A stretch of DNA of 64,000 nt from Phycisphaerales bacterium (GTDB lineage: Bacteria; Planctomycetota; Phycisphaerae; Phycisphaerales; UBA1924): assembly GCA_947459215.1 (NCBI GenBank), contig CANHCQ010000007.1, forward strand, positions 1 through 64,000, given 5' to 3'. The stretch's first letter is position 1; each line of letters opens with the position of its first letter. Shown here one piece after another: positions 52,558 to 62,998 of this stretch. The translations under genes were made by a program, and so were the position numbers. Below the pieces are notes generated by a model. That model was not told the origin of the DNA, did not search any database, and saw nothing but the letters and a program-made list of their open reading frames with translations.

Positions 52558-52588
52558 GCGGGGCGGCCTTGAAGGCCGCCCCGCTTTT
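52558..52588 (+). terminator. Terminator after pnp
   Basis: Stem GCGGGGCGGCCT / AGGCCGCCCCGC with a three-base loop and a T run, 54 bases after the pnp stop. Confidence 0.93.
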
Positions 52589-52621
52589 CCACAGGCGCGC
52601 CGAGGGCCGCCAAGCCTCGAT

Positions 52622-52649
52622 TTGACAACGCCGCGCCGTCTGATAATCT
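52622..52649 (+). promoter_or_regulatory. Sigma-70 promoter and long leader of the cold-shock gene
   Basis: TTGACA (52622-52627), a 16-base spacer and TAATCT (52644-52649) form a good sigma-70 promoter. Transcription would start near 52656, leaving a leader of about 130 bases, typical of temperature-sensing cold-shock mRNAs. Confidence 0.75.
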
Positions 52650-52785
52650 GTTTTCACGGATCGACGATGCGGAGGCGGCTCGCGGTTGCGCAGGATGCGT
52701 GCACGCCGCGGCCGACTGGGAAAGTCGCGCACGTTCGGTCCAACGGTGGCGACCTTGCCGATCGCCGCCCGGAAAGGGGTTTGCA

Positions 52786-53085
52786 ATGTCCGAGGGCACA
52801 GGCGGCGCCGGAGCAAACCAGATCACCAACCTCGAGGGAGCCGTGAAATGGTTCGACCCTCGCAAGGGCTTCGGCTTCATCGTCGGCCCCGAGGGGCAGG
52901 ACATCTTCGCGCACTACAGCGTGATCCAGGGGGATGGGTTCCGGGTCTTGAAGGACGGTTCGCAGGTCATTTACGACGCCACCAAGACCGACAAGGGCTG
53001 GAAAGCCACCCGCGTCATCCGGGCTCCCGACGCTGTCGAGGTCGTCATTCCGCGTCGGGGTTACACCCGCTCACCGCGGCGCTGA
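52786..53085 (+). CDS. Cold-shock domain protein
   Basis: A 99-residue nucleic-acid-binding protein: cold-shock domain with KWFDPRKGFGFIVG (RNP1) and DIFAHYSVIQGDGF (RNP2), then a basic tail (IPRRGYTRSPRR). It can melt RNA secondary structures. ATG at 52786 with AAAGGGG upstream; the N-terminal 15 residues are an extra flexible leader. It follows a strong promoter and a long untranslated leader. Confidence 0.93.
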   Translation: MSEGTGGAGANQITNLEGAVKWFDPRKGFGFIVGPEGQDIFAHYSVIQGDGFRVLKDGSQVIYDATKTDKGWKATRVIRAPDAVEVVIPRRGYTRSPRR

Positions 53086-53166
53086 CGCAGCAACAGCGGC
53101 GGCCACCCGCTCCGTGACAACCGTGGGACCGGCTGCTCGTCGGTCTTTTGTCCCGTACCCTCCGAG

Positions 53167-54030
53167 GTGCTCGGCTCCTTCTGGTTCATCCTCGGCCTCT
53201 TTCTCGGCGCCGCGCTGGCGTCGCTGAGTTCGGCGTATCTGCTCAAGCGACACCTGCGTCGATCCCATGCCGCGGAACGCCGAGCCCGCAGCGCCGAGCG
53301 ACTTGCCGAACTCGGTGCCATGACCGGCGGCCTCGCCCACGAGATCAAGAACCCGCTCTCGACCGTTGGCCTCAATGCCCAACTGCTCGGCGAGGCGATC
53401 GAAGAGCTTCCCATCGCGGGAGACGAGAAAGGTCGCCTCGTCCGCCGTGTGCAGTCGCTTCGTCGTGAAGTCGAACGCCTCCGAGGCATCCTTACCGACT
53501 TCCTCGAGTTCGCCGGCGAACTGCGGCTGGATCGCCGGGAAGCGGACCTGAATGTTGCGGTGGGGGAGCTGATTGACTTCTTCGCGCCCCAAGCCGAGCG
53601 GTCGGGCGTTCGACTGCGCACCGACCTTTCCGCCGAGCCGCTCCGCGCGAACGTGGACGTGTCGCACGTGAAGCAGGCCGTGCTGAACTTGATGCTCAAC
53701 GCGACGCAAGCGATGACGACGGCAACGCCCGAGTCGCAGGCGTCGGCCCCGCTGAAAGAACTCATCATCCGCACCGTCGCGGTGCGCGACGCCGATCAGC
53801 GCCGCGTGGCACAGATCCATGTCATCGACACCGGTCCGGGCATTCCCGCCGACGTGCTGCCGCGGATCTTCACGCCGTACTTCACCACCAAGTCCGGTGG
53901 CACGGGTCTGGGGCTTCCGACGTCCCGACGCCTGATCGAAGCCCACGAAGGGCGCATTGAGGTTCTGAGTGAACCAGGGCGAGGCACCGACTTCGTCATG
54001 ACCCTGCCGCTCGTTCCTTCGGTCGCCTGA
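53167..54030 (+). CDS. Membrane sensor histidine kinase
   Basis: A 287-residue kinase with one N-terminal transmembrane helix (FWFILGLFLGAALASLSSAYL), a HisKA domain (MTGGLAHEIKNPLSTVGLNAQLL with the phospho-His), and an HATPase domain (LNLMLNATQAM, DTGPGIP, TKSGGTGLGLPTSRRLIEAHEGRI). No sensing domain is visible. The GTG at 53167 is used. No response regulator lies next to it, so its partner is elsewhere. Confidence 0.93.
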   Translation: MLGSFWFILGLFLGAALASLSSAYLLKRHLRRSHAAERRARSAERLAELGAMTGGLAHEIKNPLSTVGLNAQLLGEAIEELPIAGDEKGRLVRRVQSLRREVERLRGILTDFLEFAGELRLDRREADLNVAVGELIDFFAPQAERSGVRLRTDLSAEPLRANVDVSHVKQAVLNLMLNATQAMTTATPESQASAPLKELIIRTVAVRDADQRRVAQIHVIDTGPGIPADVLPRIFTPYFTTKSGGTGLGLPTSRRLIEAHEGRIEVLSEPGRGTDFVMTLPLVPSVA

Positions 54031-54135
54031 TCGTCTCGAGCGTCGGACCGGTTGCCGCAGCACCTTGGCTTTGGTGTGTTGCTTCTCGCGTCCGTGGGGC
54101 GATGGGGTCCCGCCGACTGTGCGGAGTCGCGAATC

Positions 54136-54783
54136 ATGATCAAGGGGATGATTGGTGGTTTGATCGGCGGCGCGATCGGTGCCGCGGTGTGGGCGGCGGT
54201 CGGCTACTACACGGGTCACGAGAATGGGTGGATCGCGTGTCTGGTGGGGGCACTGGTCGGTTTGCTGACCGGAGTGCTTGCTGGCGACGACGCATCGCCC
54301 CTGACCGGGGCTGCCGCGGCGATCATCGCGGTCGCGGCAATCGCGGCTGGCAAGTACGCATGGATTCATATCTACGTCTCCAAGGCCAGTGCGAAGATGC
54401 ACAGCGAGTACCGGGTGACCGATGAGATCGCGATGGTGGCGATCGCGGATCAAGTGGTCGAGGAGTGGGAGAAGTCCTCGAAGCCGATGAAGTGGCCGGA
54501 TGGCAAGAGCAAGGACGAGGCCGAAGATGAAGCGGACTATCCGAAGGAAGTCTGGTCCGACGCCAAGGCCCGCTGGGACGCGATGCAGCCCGGTCAGCGC
54601 GACACCTACAAGAAGGACCTTGAAGAGAACCACCACGCGGTGATGGACGAGGTACTCGCGACGGTCCAGGCTGAGGCGTTCAAGCGCAGCTTCGACCTGT
54701 TCGACATCATCTTCGCCGCGCTCGCAGTCGCCTCAGCCTTCAAGCTCGGTTCGGGCGATCTCACCGGTGGCGGGGACGACTGA
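54136..54783 (+). CDS. Membrane protein of unknown function
   Basis: Not recognised. The ATG at 54136 begins a glycine-rich series of two or three transmembrane helices (MIKGMIGGLIGGAIGAAVWAA, CLVGALVGLLTGVLAG, AIIAVAAIAAGKYAW), then an acidic, charged cytoplasmic region of about 100 residues (DEAEDEADYPKEVW) and a last helix near the end (FDLFDIIFAALAVASAFKLG). It could be an envelope stress or transport accessory protein, but nothing shows this. It converges with the DUF4010 gene. Confidence 0.75.
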   Translation: MIKGMIGGLIGGAIGAAVWAAVGYYTGHENGWIACLVGALVGLLTGVLAGDDASPLTGAAAAIIAVAAIAAGKYAWIHIYVSKASAKMHSEYRVTDEIAMVAIADQVVEEWEKSSKPMKWPDGKSKDEAEDEADYPKEVWSDAKARWDAMQPGQRDTYKKDLEENHHAVMDEVLATVQAEAFKRSFDLFDIIFAALAVASAFKLGSGDLTGGGDD

Positions 54784-54802
54784 CGTGGCGTCGGCCGCTC
54801 CT

Positions 54803-56131
54803 TCAACCCGCCAGCGGAAACATGCCAGCCACGACGAGCGCACCCACCGCCAGCGGAGCGGCGAAGTACAGCGCGATCTGTCGTCCCAGTCGCGAGCCGC
54901 CGATCGACCACGCCATCGCCAGCTTGAACAGCGTGTTCACGACGGCGGCGATCAGGATCGCCCGCACCGCCACGGAGACGCTCAGTTCGCCCCGACTGAC
55001 CAGCCCGGCGGACGACAGCGTGATGGCGTCCATATCGGCAACGCCGCTGAGGGCGGCGATGACGAACATGCCGGCATTGCCCAGTGACTGCTTGCCCGAT
55101 GTCATGAGCACCAGCACCAGGGCGTAGATCACCGCGAAGACCAGTGCGGTCTTGAGCTCGGTCGGGTTCCGCGTTTGCTTCTGCGCGTCGGGTTCGGCAT
55201 CGTCGGTGTGCCGCGACATGCGGCTGAACGCGGCTCCGACCAGTGCCGGCAGCAGCAGTGCCAGCAGGAACGCTCCCAGCCCCGGCAGCAGTTCACCAGC
55301 TCGCTCCCGGGCCACGAGCCAGACGAGCACCATCATCCGCGCTCCCATCACCGCGCAAGCGATCGCAATGGCGGCGGCGCACGAATGGGTCAGCGCCGGA
55401 CTGGTCCGCGCCAGACGCGCGTAACTCACCGTCGTCGCCGTGCTCGACACGAGGCCACCCAGCAGGCCACCAAGCATGAGACCGGCACGGGGACCGAAAA
55501 TCCGCAGCGCCACATACCCGCTCAGGCTGACGCCCGTCACCAGCACAACCATGAGCCACAGCTTGTACGGATTGATCGCGTTGAACGGCCCTATCGCGCG
55601 ATCGGGCACCACCGGCAGGACGATCAGCGAGATCGCCGCGAACTGCATGATTGCCCGCACATCGTCATCCGAAAGCGCGGATGTGAAACGCCGCAGGGAC
55701 GGCTTGAGGTACAGAAGCACCGCCGTGCCCGCCCCGATCGCCACTCCCTCGGCCCGCATCCCCGCCCCGATCATCGCGCCCACGACGAACATCACCAGAA
55801 TCGCGACCTCGGTCGTCAACCCGTGCGGCTCGCGATCGTGCACCGCTCCGGGATGCAGCACCCCCGGCCGGATGAGATTCCCCGTCAGCACCACGAGTGC
55901 CATCGCGATCAGCCCCGCCGCCAGAACCACCGCCGTGGGCCACGCCGCCGCATCGGCCTCGGCCGGAAAGAGCCGCTGCGAGACCACAACGAGCATCGCC
56001 CCCAGCATCGTGATGAGCGGAAACGTGCGAACGCCCGCCAGCTCCGACCCCGATTTCTCCCGCTGCAACCCCACCAGCATGCCAACGCCGAGCGCAATCG
56101 CCAGATTGAGAAACACGCCGGGGGTGTCCAT
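54803..56131 (-). CDS. MgtC/DUF4010-family membrane protein
   Basis: A 442-residue integral membrane protein with about twelve transmembrane helices. The N-terminus carries the MgtC/SapB-like signature (FLNLAIALGVGMLVGLQREK, AGVRTFPLITMLGAMLVV, HGLTTEVAILVMFVVGAMIGAG), and the C-terminal half has the DUF4010 pattern (GGLLGGLVSSTATTVSYARLAR, AALSGVADMDAITLSSAGLV). DUF4010 proteins are often linked to ion transport, but the substrate is unknown. Confidence 0.88.
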   Translation of the reverse strand: MDTPGVFLNLAIALGVGMLVGLQREKSGSELAGVRTFPLITMLGAMLVVVSQRLFPAEADAAAWPTAVVLAAGLIAMALVVLTGNLIRPGVLHPGAVHDREPHGLTTEVAILVMFVVGAMIGAGMRAEGVAIGAGTAVLLYLKPSLRRFTSALSDDDVRAIMQFAAISLIVLPVVPDRAIGPFNAINPYKLWLMVVLVTGVSLSGYVALRIFGPRAGLMLGGLLGGLVSSTATTVSYARLARTSPALTHSCAAAIAIACAVMGARMMVLVWLVARERAGELLPGLGAFLLALLLPALVGAAFSRMSRHTDDAEPDAQKQTRNPTELKTALVFAVIYALVLVLMTSGKQSLGNAGMFVIAALSGVADMDAITLSSAGLVSRGELSVSVAVRAILIAAVVNTLFKLAMAWSIGGSRLGRQIALYFAAPLAVGALVVAGMFPLAG

Positions 56132-56253
56132 GCGAACAGTCTACCGCGCCATGGACACGCAGCCGAACGCCGAGCTGGTGGTGCCGCGTGCCTTTGCCCG
56201 CCGCGGCCGCGTTGCCTCGAACCCGGCGCAGCCACGACCGGTAGACTGAAACG

Positions 56254-58296
56254 ATGCGAATCCCCGGCCGCAAGATCTGGCGGGCGTTCAAGGAACTGGA
56301 TCAGTTCTCGGATGAGCAGTGCGCGCGGTTTGTGAAGCGGGCGTGGGGCGGTTGGGTGAAGCGGGTGATCGCCTCAGTCTTCGTGCTCTGTGTGTTCGTG
56401 GCAACGTTCTTTGGTCTCGGGTCCCTTCTGGTCTGGTTGCATTCGATACTCGGTCTCGAAGACAGGGCGAAGTACTCGGACTCCGTAATCGCCTGGATGT
56501 CCGCAGTTGTGGTTCTCATCGTCGGGACAGTGGCTCCGATGACCGCCTTGCTGGCGCGAGACTTCATGTTGCGAGCCGCCATCTGGAGGGTGCTCAATCT
56601 CGGCGGCGTCTGTCGTGAGTGTCAGTACCCTCTCTACGGGTTGCCTCTGTCTCCGCAGTTCGAGTGCGATTGTCCCGAATGCGGCTCCAAAACGTCGGTG
56701 GATCCCGCGCTCGTTGAACTTGTGCGAAACGACGCGGGACAGGCCATCGCCGCACCGCGATACGCCGCCTCCACCAGACGTACGGCGTGGACGACGCTTC
56801 GTCTACGCCTGATCAAGCGGATCCTGGTTGCGCTGTTTCTGATCGTCTTCGTGCTGCCCATTGGCGTGCTCGGTTTGAATGAGTTGCTGGTGAGGATCGA
56901 GGCCGCTCGTGCATCCTCGCGTCGGATGTCGACCGCTGCGATCCAAGCAATTGTCCCGAGTTTCGCCGACGGGGGACCCGGGGCGGCGTTGCCACCGAGC
57001 ACCGGAGTGTGGGCGATCGACCACGATCTGCAGATGGCTTGGTCGAAGACCGCGAACGTTCTCGGCAAGGAACTCGTGGCACAGAACCAATGGGCCGGTC
57101 CGGGTGGATTGGACATTACCTTGTTGGTCCGCCCGCCTCGCCGGCCCGCTTCCAACGCACCCGCGACAGCCCAGGCTTGGTACGACGCCCAGCTCCCTCT
57201 CTACCAGCGTGGTCAGGAGATCCTCCGACGCTTGGACGCGGCCGGAAGCCTTTCCCGTCTGGACGACATCGGCTCGGCTGTTCCCGAAGGCGGAAGGATC
57301 GTTCGACCGCGTTCGCCGCAAGAGGCGGCATGGTTGATGGCGGATTCCCTCTGGTTCTCCCGCACGATCGCGCGAGAACGACTCCGGCAGTTCGTTGCGG
57401 CCGGGGATCAAGCCAACGTCGAGCGTTCGCTCCGAACTGTTCTCAACACGCTGCGATTCGACTTTGCGTCGCCGACCTTTCAGCAGAACTATCGAGCCGT
57501 CATCGCAGAGCAGGAGCTATACGCCGAGCTTCGTGAATTCGTCGTCGAGCATCCCGCCTTGATCGAGCCGATCCAGCGTGCGATGGCGACGACCCTGCCG
57601 CAACCCGACTGGATCAGCACCTTTCGAGCCGAGAAGATCTGGTTCACCGAGTACGTGCTGTCCGTTCTCGCTCAACCCGACATGGTCCGCTGGAATCGAT
57701 TCACTCCGCAACTGGTGGAATTGCTGACTTCCACTCGCGGTTTGCCCGCTTTGCCTCCGGGCCGCATCGGATGGGTCGGTGAGAATGACGACGCGGCGAG
57801 GGCAGCGTACGACGCGGTCCTCGCGCAGCTCGAAGCAGCACCTAGCAAGCGACCCGCAATTCCTACCCTTCGCTCCGATCTGTTGCTCGTCTCGCCGGTG
57901 GTGATGCCCGCTTCCTGGATTCTGCCCCTGGTCGACGTCTCCGCCGCTGGTCGCGCGTCCATGCCGGTCGTGCTCGCGATCGAGCGGTTTCGTCGCGACC
58001 GTGGCATGCTCCCTGCATCCCTTGATGAGCCCGATCTGAACTTGTCCGCAGCGATGAAATTGGACCCGCTCTCGGGCGCGACTTGGAAATATGTTCCCGC
58101 GCCATCGGGCCCAATCCTCTCATCGTTCAATCTGGCAGGCGGAAACATGCTCTATTCGATCGGTCCGGACGGGACGGACGATCTCGCGGCTTCCTCCGAT
58201 TCTGGAACTATCGTCGTGCCCGAACGAGTTTGGGGTCTCCAGACGCTTCAGGGGCGGGACATTCTGCTAAACACCCTCCCGATCGGGCGTCGCTGA
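56254..58296 (+). CDS. Large membrane protein with a zinc ribbon
   Basis: Not assigned to a family. The 680-residue protein has two transmembrane helices (about residues 28-58 and 75-100), then a CxxC...CxxC zinc ribbon (CRECQYPLYGLPLSPQFEC...CPECG, about 127-150), then a third helix (about 190-215), and a long soluble part of over 450 residues rich in helices. It ends in a fold with MLYSIGPDGTDDLA, a motif often seen at the C-terminus of planctomycete pilin-like or secreted proteins. The soluble part is extracytoplasmic if the helices follow the usual order. Role unknown. Confidence 0.72.
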   Translation: MRIPGRKIWRAFKELDQFSDEQCARFVKRAWGGWVKRVIASVFVLCVFVATFFGLGSLLVWLHSILGLEDRAKYSDSVIAWMSAVVVLIVGTVAPMTALLARDFMLRAAIWRVLNLGGVCRECQYPLYGLPLSPQFECDCPECGSKTSVDPALVELVRNDAGQAIAAPRYAASTRRTAWTTLRLRLIKRILVALFLIVFVLPIGVLGLNELLVRIEAARASSRRMSTAAIQAIVPSFADGGPGAALPPSTGVWAIDHDLQMAWSKTANVLGKELVAQNQWAGPGGLDITLLVRPPRRPASNAPATAQAWYDAQLPLYQRGQEILRRLDAAGSLSRLDDIGSAVPEGGRIVRPRSPQEAAWLMADSLWFSRTIARERLRQFVAAGDQANVERSLRTVLNTLRFDFASPTFQQNYRAVIAEQELYAELREFVVEHPALIEPIQRAMATTLPQPDWISTFRAEKIWFTEYVLSVLAQPDMVRWNRFTPQLVELLTSTRGLPALPPGRIGWVGENDDAARAAYDAVLAQLEAAPSKRPAIPTLRSDLLLVSPVVMPASWILPLVDVSAAGRASMPVVLAIERFRRDRGMLPASLDEPDLNLSAAMKLDPLSGATWKYVPAPSGPILSSFNLAGGNMLYSIGPDGTDDLAASSDSGTIVVPERVWGLQTLQGRDILLNTLPIGRR

Positions 58297-58356
58297 CGAG
58301 GGGATCGGACACTCACCAGTTTTCCTATGATCCCAGCTCATTCTGCGAGCCACCCC

Positions 58357-60207
<1,851 letters not shown>

Positions 60208-60277
60208 GCGCTGTCTGTGCGGCTCGACTTGCGTGAGGCGGCGATTCTGGCCGTGAATGTGGCTTTGTGTTTGTTCT

Positions 60278-61345
60278 TTACGGCTCATTCGCCATCCACA
60301 AGTAGTAGATCGCGCTCGGAGAAGGTCCGGCGTGCGGGAAGAGTCCTCCGGCGTCGACTCTGAGCAAATTGACCTCGGTCCCGGCTCGCTGCGGCAGCCC
60401 GGGAGTTTCCATCACCGGCTCCGCGTTCGCTTCGGCGTACGCCGTGCGAGGGACGGGGGCACCTTCGAGGCGGTACTTGACCATCTTTGCACTCTTCAGG
60501 CCGGCGAGTTCCTTCGCGCCGTCGAACGCCTCGCGGATGCCGCCGAGTTCATCGACCAGGCCTCGTGACTGTGCCTCGCGTCCGCTCATGATGCGGCCGT
60601 CGGTGGATTCGTCGAACCGTGCGGCATCGACGCCGGGCCGCCGGTCCTTTACGTGCTGGCGGAACGCGACGTAGTACTCGTCGACGAGGCCTTGCAGGAC
60701 CTTGTAGTGCGATTCCTTCATGGGCTCGAGGCTGTTGGCGATGTCCTTGTTCGGCCCGCTCTTCACCGATCGCGCGACGATGCCGATGCGACCCAGTCCA
60801 TCGCTGAAGTTGATCGTCGGCACGATCACGCCGATGGAGCCGGTGATGGTGGTGGGGTTGGCGTAGATGCGATCGGCGGCGAGGGCGATGTAGTACCCGC
60901 CGCTGGCCGCCACCTCGGCCATCGAGATAACAACGGGCTTGCCCGAGAGCTCTCGGAAGCGGCGGATCTCGCGATAGAGCACGTCGCTGCCGGTGACGCT
61001 GCCGCCGGGGGAATTGATGCGGAGCACGACAGCCTTGACGGCGTCGTCGGTGCGGGCCATCTCGAGGCGTGCGACGGTCTCATCGACCGGGTTGGCGCCG
61101 GGACCGAGCAGTCCCGGCAGTGGGGCGTCCACGATGAGACCCTGCACATCGATCACGCAGACCTTCCACGCCGCGCCGGGCTCGTTCTCGATCACGCTCT
61201 CAACAAGCTTCTTGTCTTTGGCGAAGAGCGTGAAGCTGACGGTCAAGGGCGTGCAGCCGGACAGCGGCGCCGCGGTCGCGACGAGCATGGCGCCGGTGAG
61301 GCAGATTGCGACCAGCGGGCGGGCGGCGAGTCGGGAGATCGTCAT
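60278..61345 (-). CDS. sppA: Signal peptide peptidase SppA, predicted lipoprotein
   Basis: Cleaves leftover signal peptides in the membrane. The 355-residue protein starts with a lipoprotein signal ending PLSGC. The S49 domain shows LRINSPGGSVTGSDVLYREI, the nucleophile Ser in EVAASGGYYIALAADRIYAN, TITGSIGVI, and SVKSGPNKD, which holds the likely catalytic Lys. The C-terminus has DGRIMSGREAQSRGLVDELGG. The frame stays open upstream to 61708 but the ATG at 61345 fits the lipobox. It diverges from the zinc-ribbon gene. Confidence 0.93.
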   Translation of the reverse strand: MTISRLAARPLVAICLTGAMLVATAAPLSGCTPLTVSFTLFAKDKKLVESVIENEPGAAWKVCVIDVQGLIVDAPLPGLLGPGANPVDETVARLEMARTDDAVKAVVLRINSPGGSVTGSDVLYREIRRFRELSGKPVVISMAEVAASGGYYIALAADRIYANPTTITGSIGVIVPTINFSDGLGRIGIVARSVKSGPNKDIANSLEPMKESHYKVLQGLVDEYYVAFRQHVKDRRPGVDAARFDESTDGRIMSGREAQSRGLVDELGGIREAFDGAKELAGLKSAKMVKYRLEGAPVPRTAYAEANAEPVMETPGLPQRAGTEVNLLRVDAGGLFPHAGPSPSAIYYLWMANEP

Positions 61346-61402
61346 GTGGGAACGGTACCACGCCGCGGCTCGCGACCTTGCCGCTTCGGATACGCTTGTC
61401 CC

Positions 61403-61828
61403 ATGGATATCACTCCCAAGGGCAAGGTCCGATGCCCCAAGGACGCGGCGATCATGGAGAAGCTGCCGGTCGGCACCGGCGCCGATGCCTTTGAGGTCGA
61501 TCATTGCGCCCGCTGCGGCGCGATCTGGTTCGATCCGTACGAGCTTGAACAGACCATCAAGTCCGGGGACGGAGCCGCGAATCTCGAGGAGCTTGACTTC
61601 GGCAAGGCCAAGCACTCCTATGAACAGACGATGTACCGCTCGGGCGAGAAGCACTGCCCGCGCGACAAGACGATCTTGCTTGAGATCCCGGATCCGCGTC
61701 AGCCCCATGTGATGATCGATCTCTGCCGAACCTGCGGCGGGGTGTTGCTCGACGCGGGCGAACTGAAGGACCTCAGCGAGTTCACCCTCGCCGAGCGGCT
61801 CAAGGGCTTCTTCCGGCGCACTCCGTGA
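61403..61828 (+). CDS. TFIIB-type zinc-ribbon protein
   Basis: A 141-residue protein with two zf-TFIIB-like ribbons: first CPKD...CARCGAIWFDPYELEQ, then CPRD...CRTCGGVLLDAGELKDL, each with a Cys pair followed by G(A/V)(I/L)(W/L). Such small ribbons are found on proteins of unknown function. The ATG at 61403 is used; its stop overlaps the rsmH GTG by four bases (GTGA), so the two are coupled. Confidence 0.85.
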   Translation: MDITPKGKVRCPKDAAIMEKLPVGTGADAFEVDHCARCGAIWFDPYELEQTIKSGDGAANLEELDFGKAKHSYEQTMYRSGEKHCPRDKTILLEIPDPRQPHVMIDLCRTCGGVLLDAGELKDLSEFTLAERLKGFFRRTP

Positions 61829-62847
61829 CCGAACCCAACGTGACAGGCAATCTCCACGCTCGAAGCACCGGCCACGTTCCGGTGCTGCTCGCTGAGATCT
61901 TGGCCACGCTCCAGCCGCGTCCGGGAGAGACCTACGCCGACGCCACCGCGGGGCGCGGCGGCCATGCGTCTGCGGTCGCCCCGCTGGTCGGCGCGACCGG
62001 TGGCATCGTGCTGAACGACGCCGACGCGGAGAATCTGGAGTTCGCCGCCGCCCGCGTTCGTGCGAGCACCGCGGAGAATTCCCCCACGCCGACCGTGACC
62101 CCGATCCACGGCAACTTCGCGTTGCTGCCGCGTCGAATGGAGCAGGCTGGCCTGAGGGCCAACGCCTTTCTGGCGGATCTGGGTTTCGCGAGCAACCAGA
62201 TCGATCGGGCTGAGCGTGGATTCTCGTTCGCCCGCGCCGGCCCCTTGGACATGCGTTTCGACGCCAGCCGGGGGTTGTCGGCGTTCGATCTGGTGAACCA
62301 GGCTCCGGAGCGCGAGTTGGCGCGCATCCTCCGCGAATTCGGGGAAGAACCCGCGGCCGGACGGGTTGCCAGAGCCATCGTCGCCGCCCGCGCCACAGGG
62401 GCGATCGCGACGACGGACGCCCTTGCCGATGTGATCCGCTCGGTGGTTTCCAAGCCGCCGGACAGTGGCATTGACCCCGCCACGCGGTCGTTCCAGGGCC
62501 TTCGGATCGCGGTCAACGACGAATTGGGCAGTCTGGACGCCCTGCTGGCCGCGATCGAGTCGGCGGCCCGGAAACTTCGGCCCGATCCGCCCGGATCGGT
62601 TCCGAAAACCGTCGCCGGTCCGGGGCCGCACCCCGTCCCCTGGCTCGCACCCGGCGCCCGCGTCGCGATTCTGACATTTCACAGCCTCGAAGATCGACCC
62701 GTCAAAGCCCACTTTGCCGATATGTGCAAAAGTGGGTTGGCGACCGACCTCGCTCCCGGTGGCGTAACTGCCACCGAGGAAGAGAAGCGGTCCAATCCGC
62801 GGGCCCGATCGGCGCGGCTGCGAGCGATTCGGCTGAATGGTGGGTGA
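61825..62847 (+). CDS. rsmH: 16S rRNA (cytosine-1402 N4) methyltransferase
   Basis: Methylates C1402 in the ribosomal P site. The 340-residue protein has HVPVLLAEILATLQPRPGETYADATAGRGGHASAV (SAM-binding motif), a family region LADLGFASNQIDRAERGFSF, PLDMRFD, EEPAAGRVARAIVAAR, TRSFQGLRIAVNDEL, and ILTFHSLEDRPVKAHF. The usual DLGVSSPQLD reads DLGFASNQID. GTG start overlapping the zinc-ribbon stop. In many bacteria rsmH opens the division gene cluster, followed by ftsL; here a LysM protein follows. Confidence 0.95.
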   Translation: MTEPNVTGNLHARSTGHVPVLLAEILATLQPRPGETYADATAGRGGHASAVAPLVGATGGIVLNDADAENLEFAAARVRASTAENSPTPTVTPIHGNFALLPRRMEQAGLRANAFLADLGFASNQIDRAERGFSFARAGPLDMRFDASRGLSAFDLVNQAPERELARILREFGEEPAAGRVARAIVAARATGAIATTDALADVIRSVVSKPPDSGIDPATRSFQGLRIAVNDELGSLDALLAAIESAARKLRPDPPGSVPKTVAGPGPHPVPWLAPGARVAILTFHSLEDRPVKAHFADMCKSGLATDLAPGGVTATEEEKRSNPRARSARLRAIRLNGG

Positions 62848-62998
62848 GAACGCTGGACGATGCGCCGGCGTTCGCTAGGATCGTCCGCTTCGGGCGAAGG
62901 CCCGGTGCAGGTGTTTCGCCAAGACCCGGGCAGGGAAGCCGCGGGCGGCACATTCGGGAGTCGACGCCGAGGCCGAGGAGCCTCGTCGTTGGGCGGTC

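Noticed and set aside
53071..54636. Minus-strand open frame of 521 codons opposite the histidine kinase and the membrane protein
   Set aside because: Antisense to a clear kinase; no domain.
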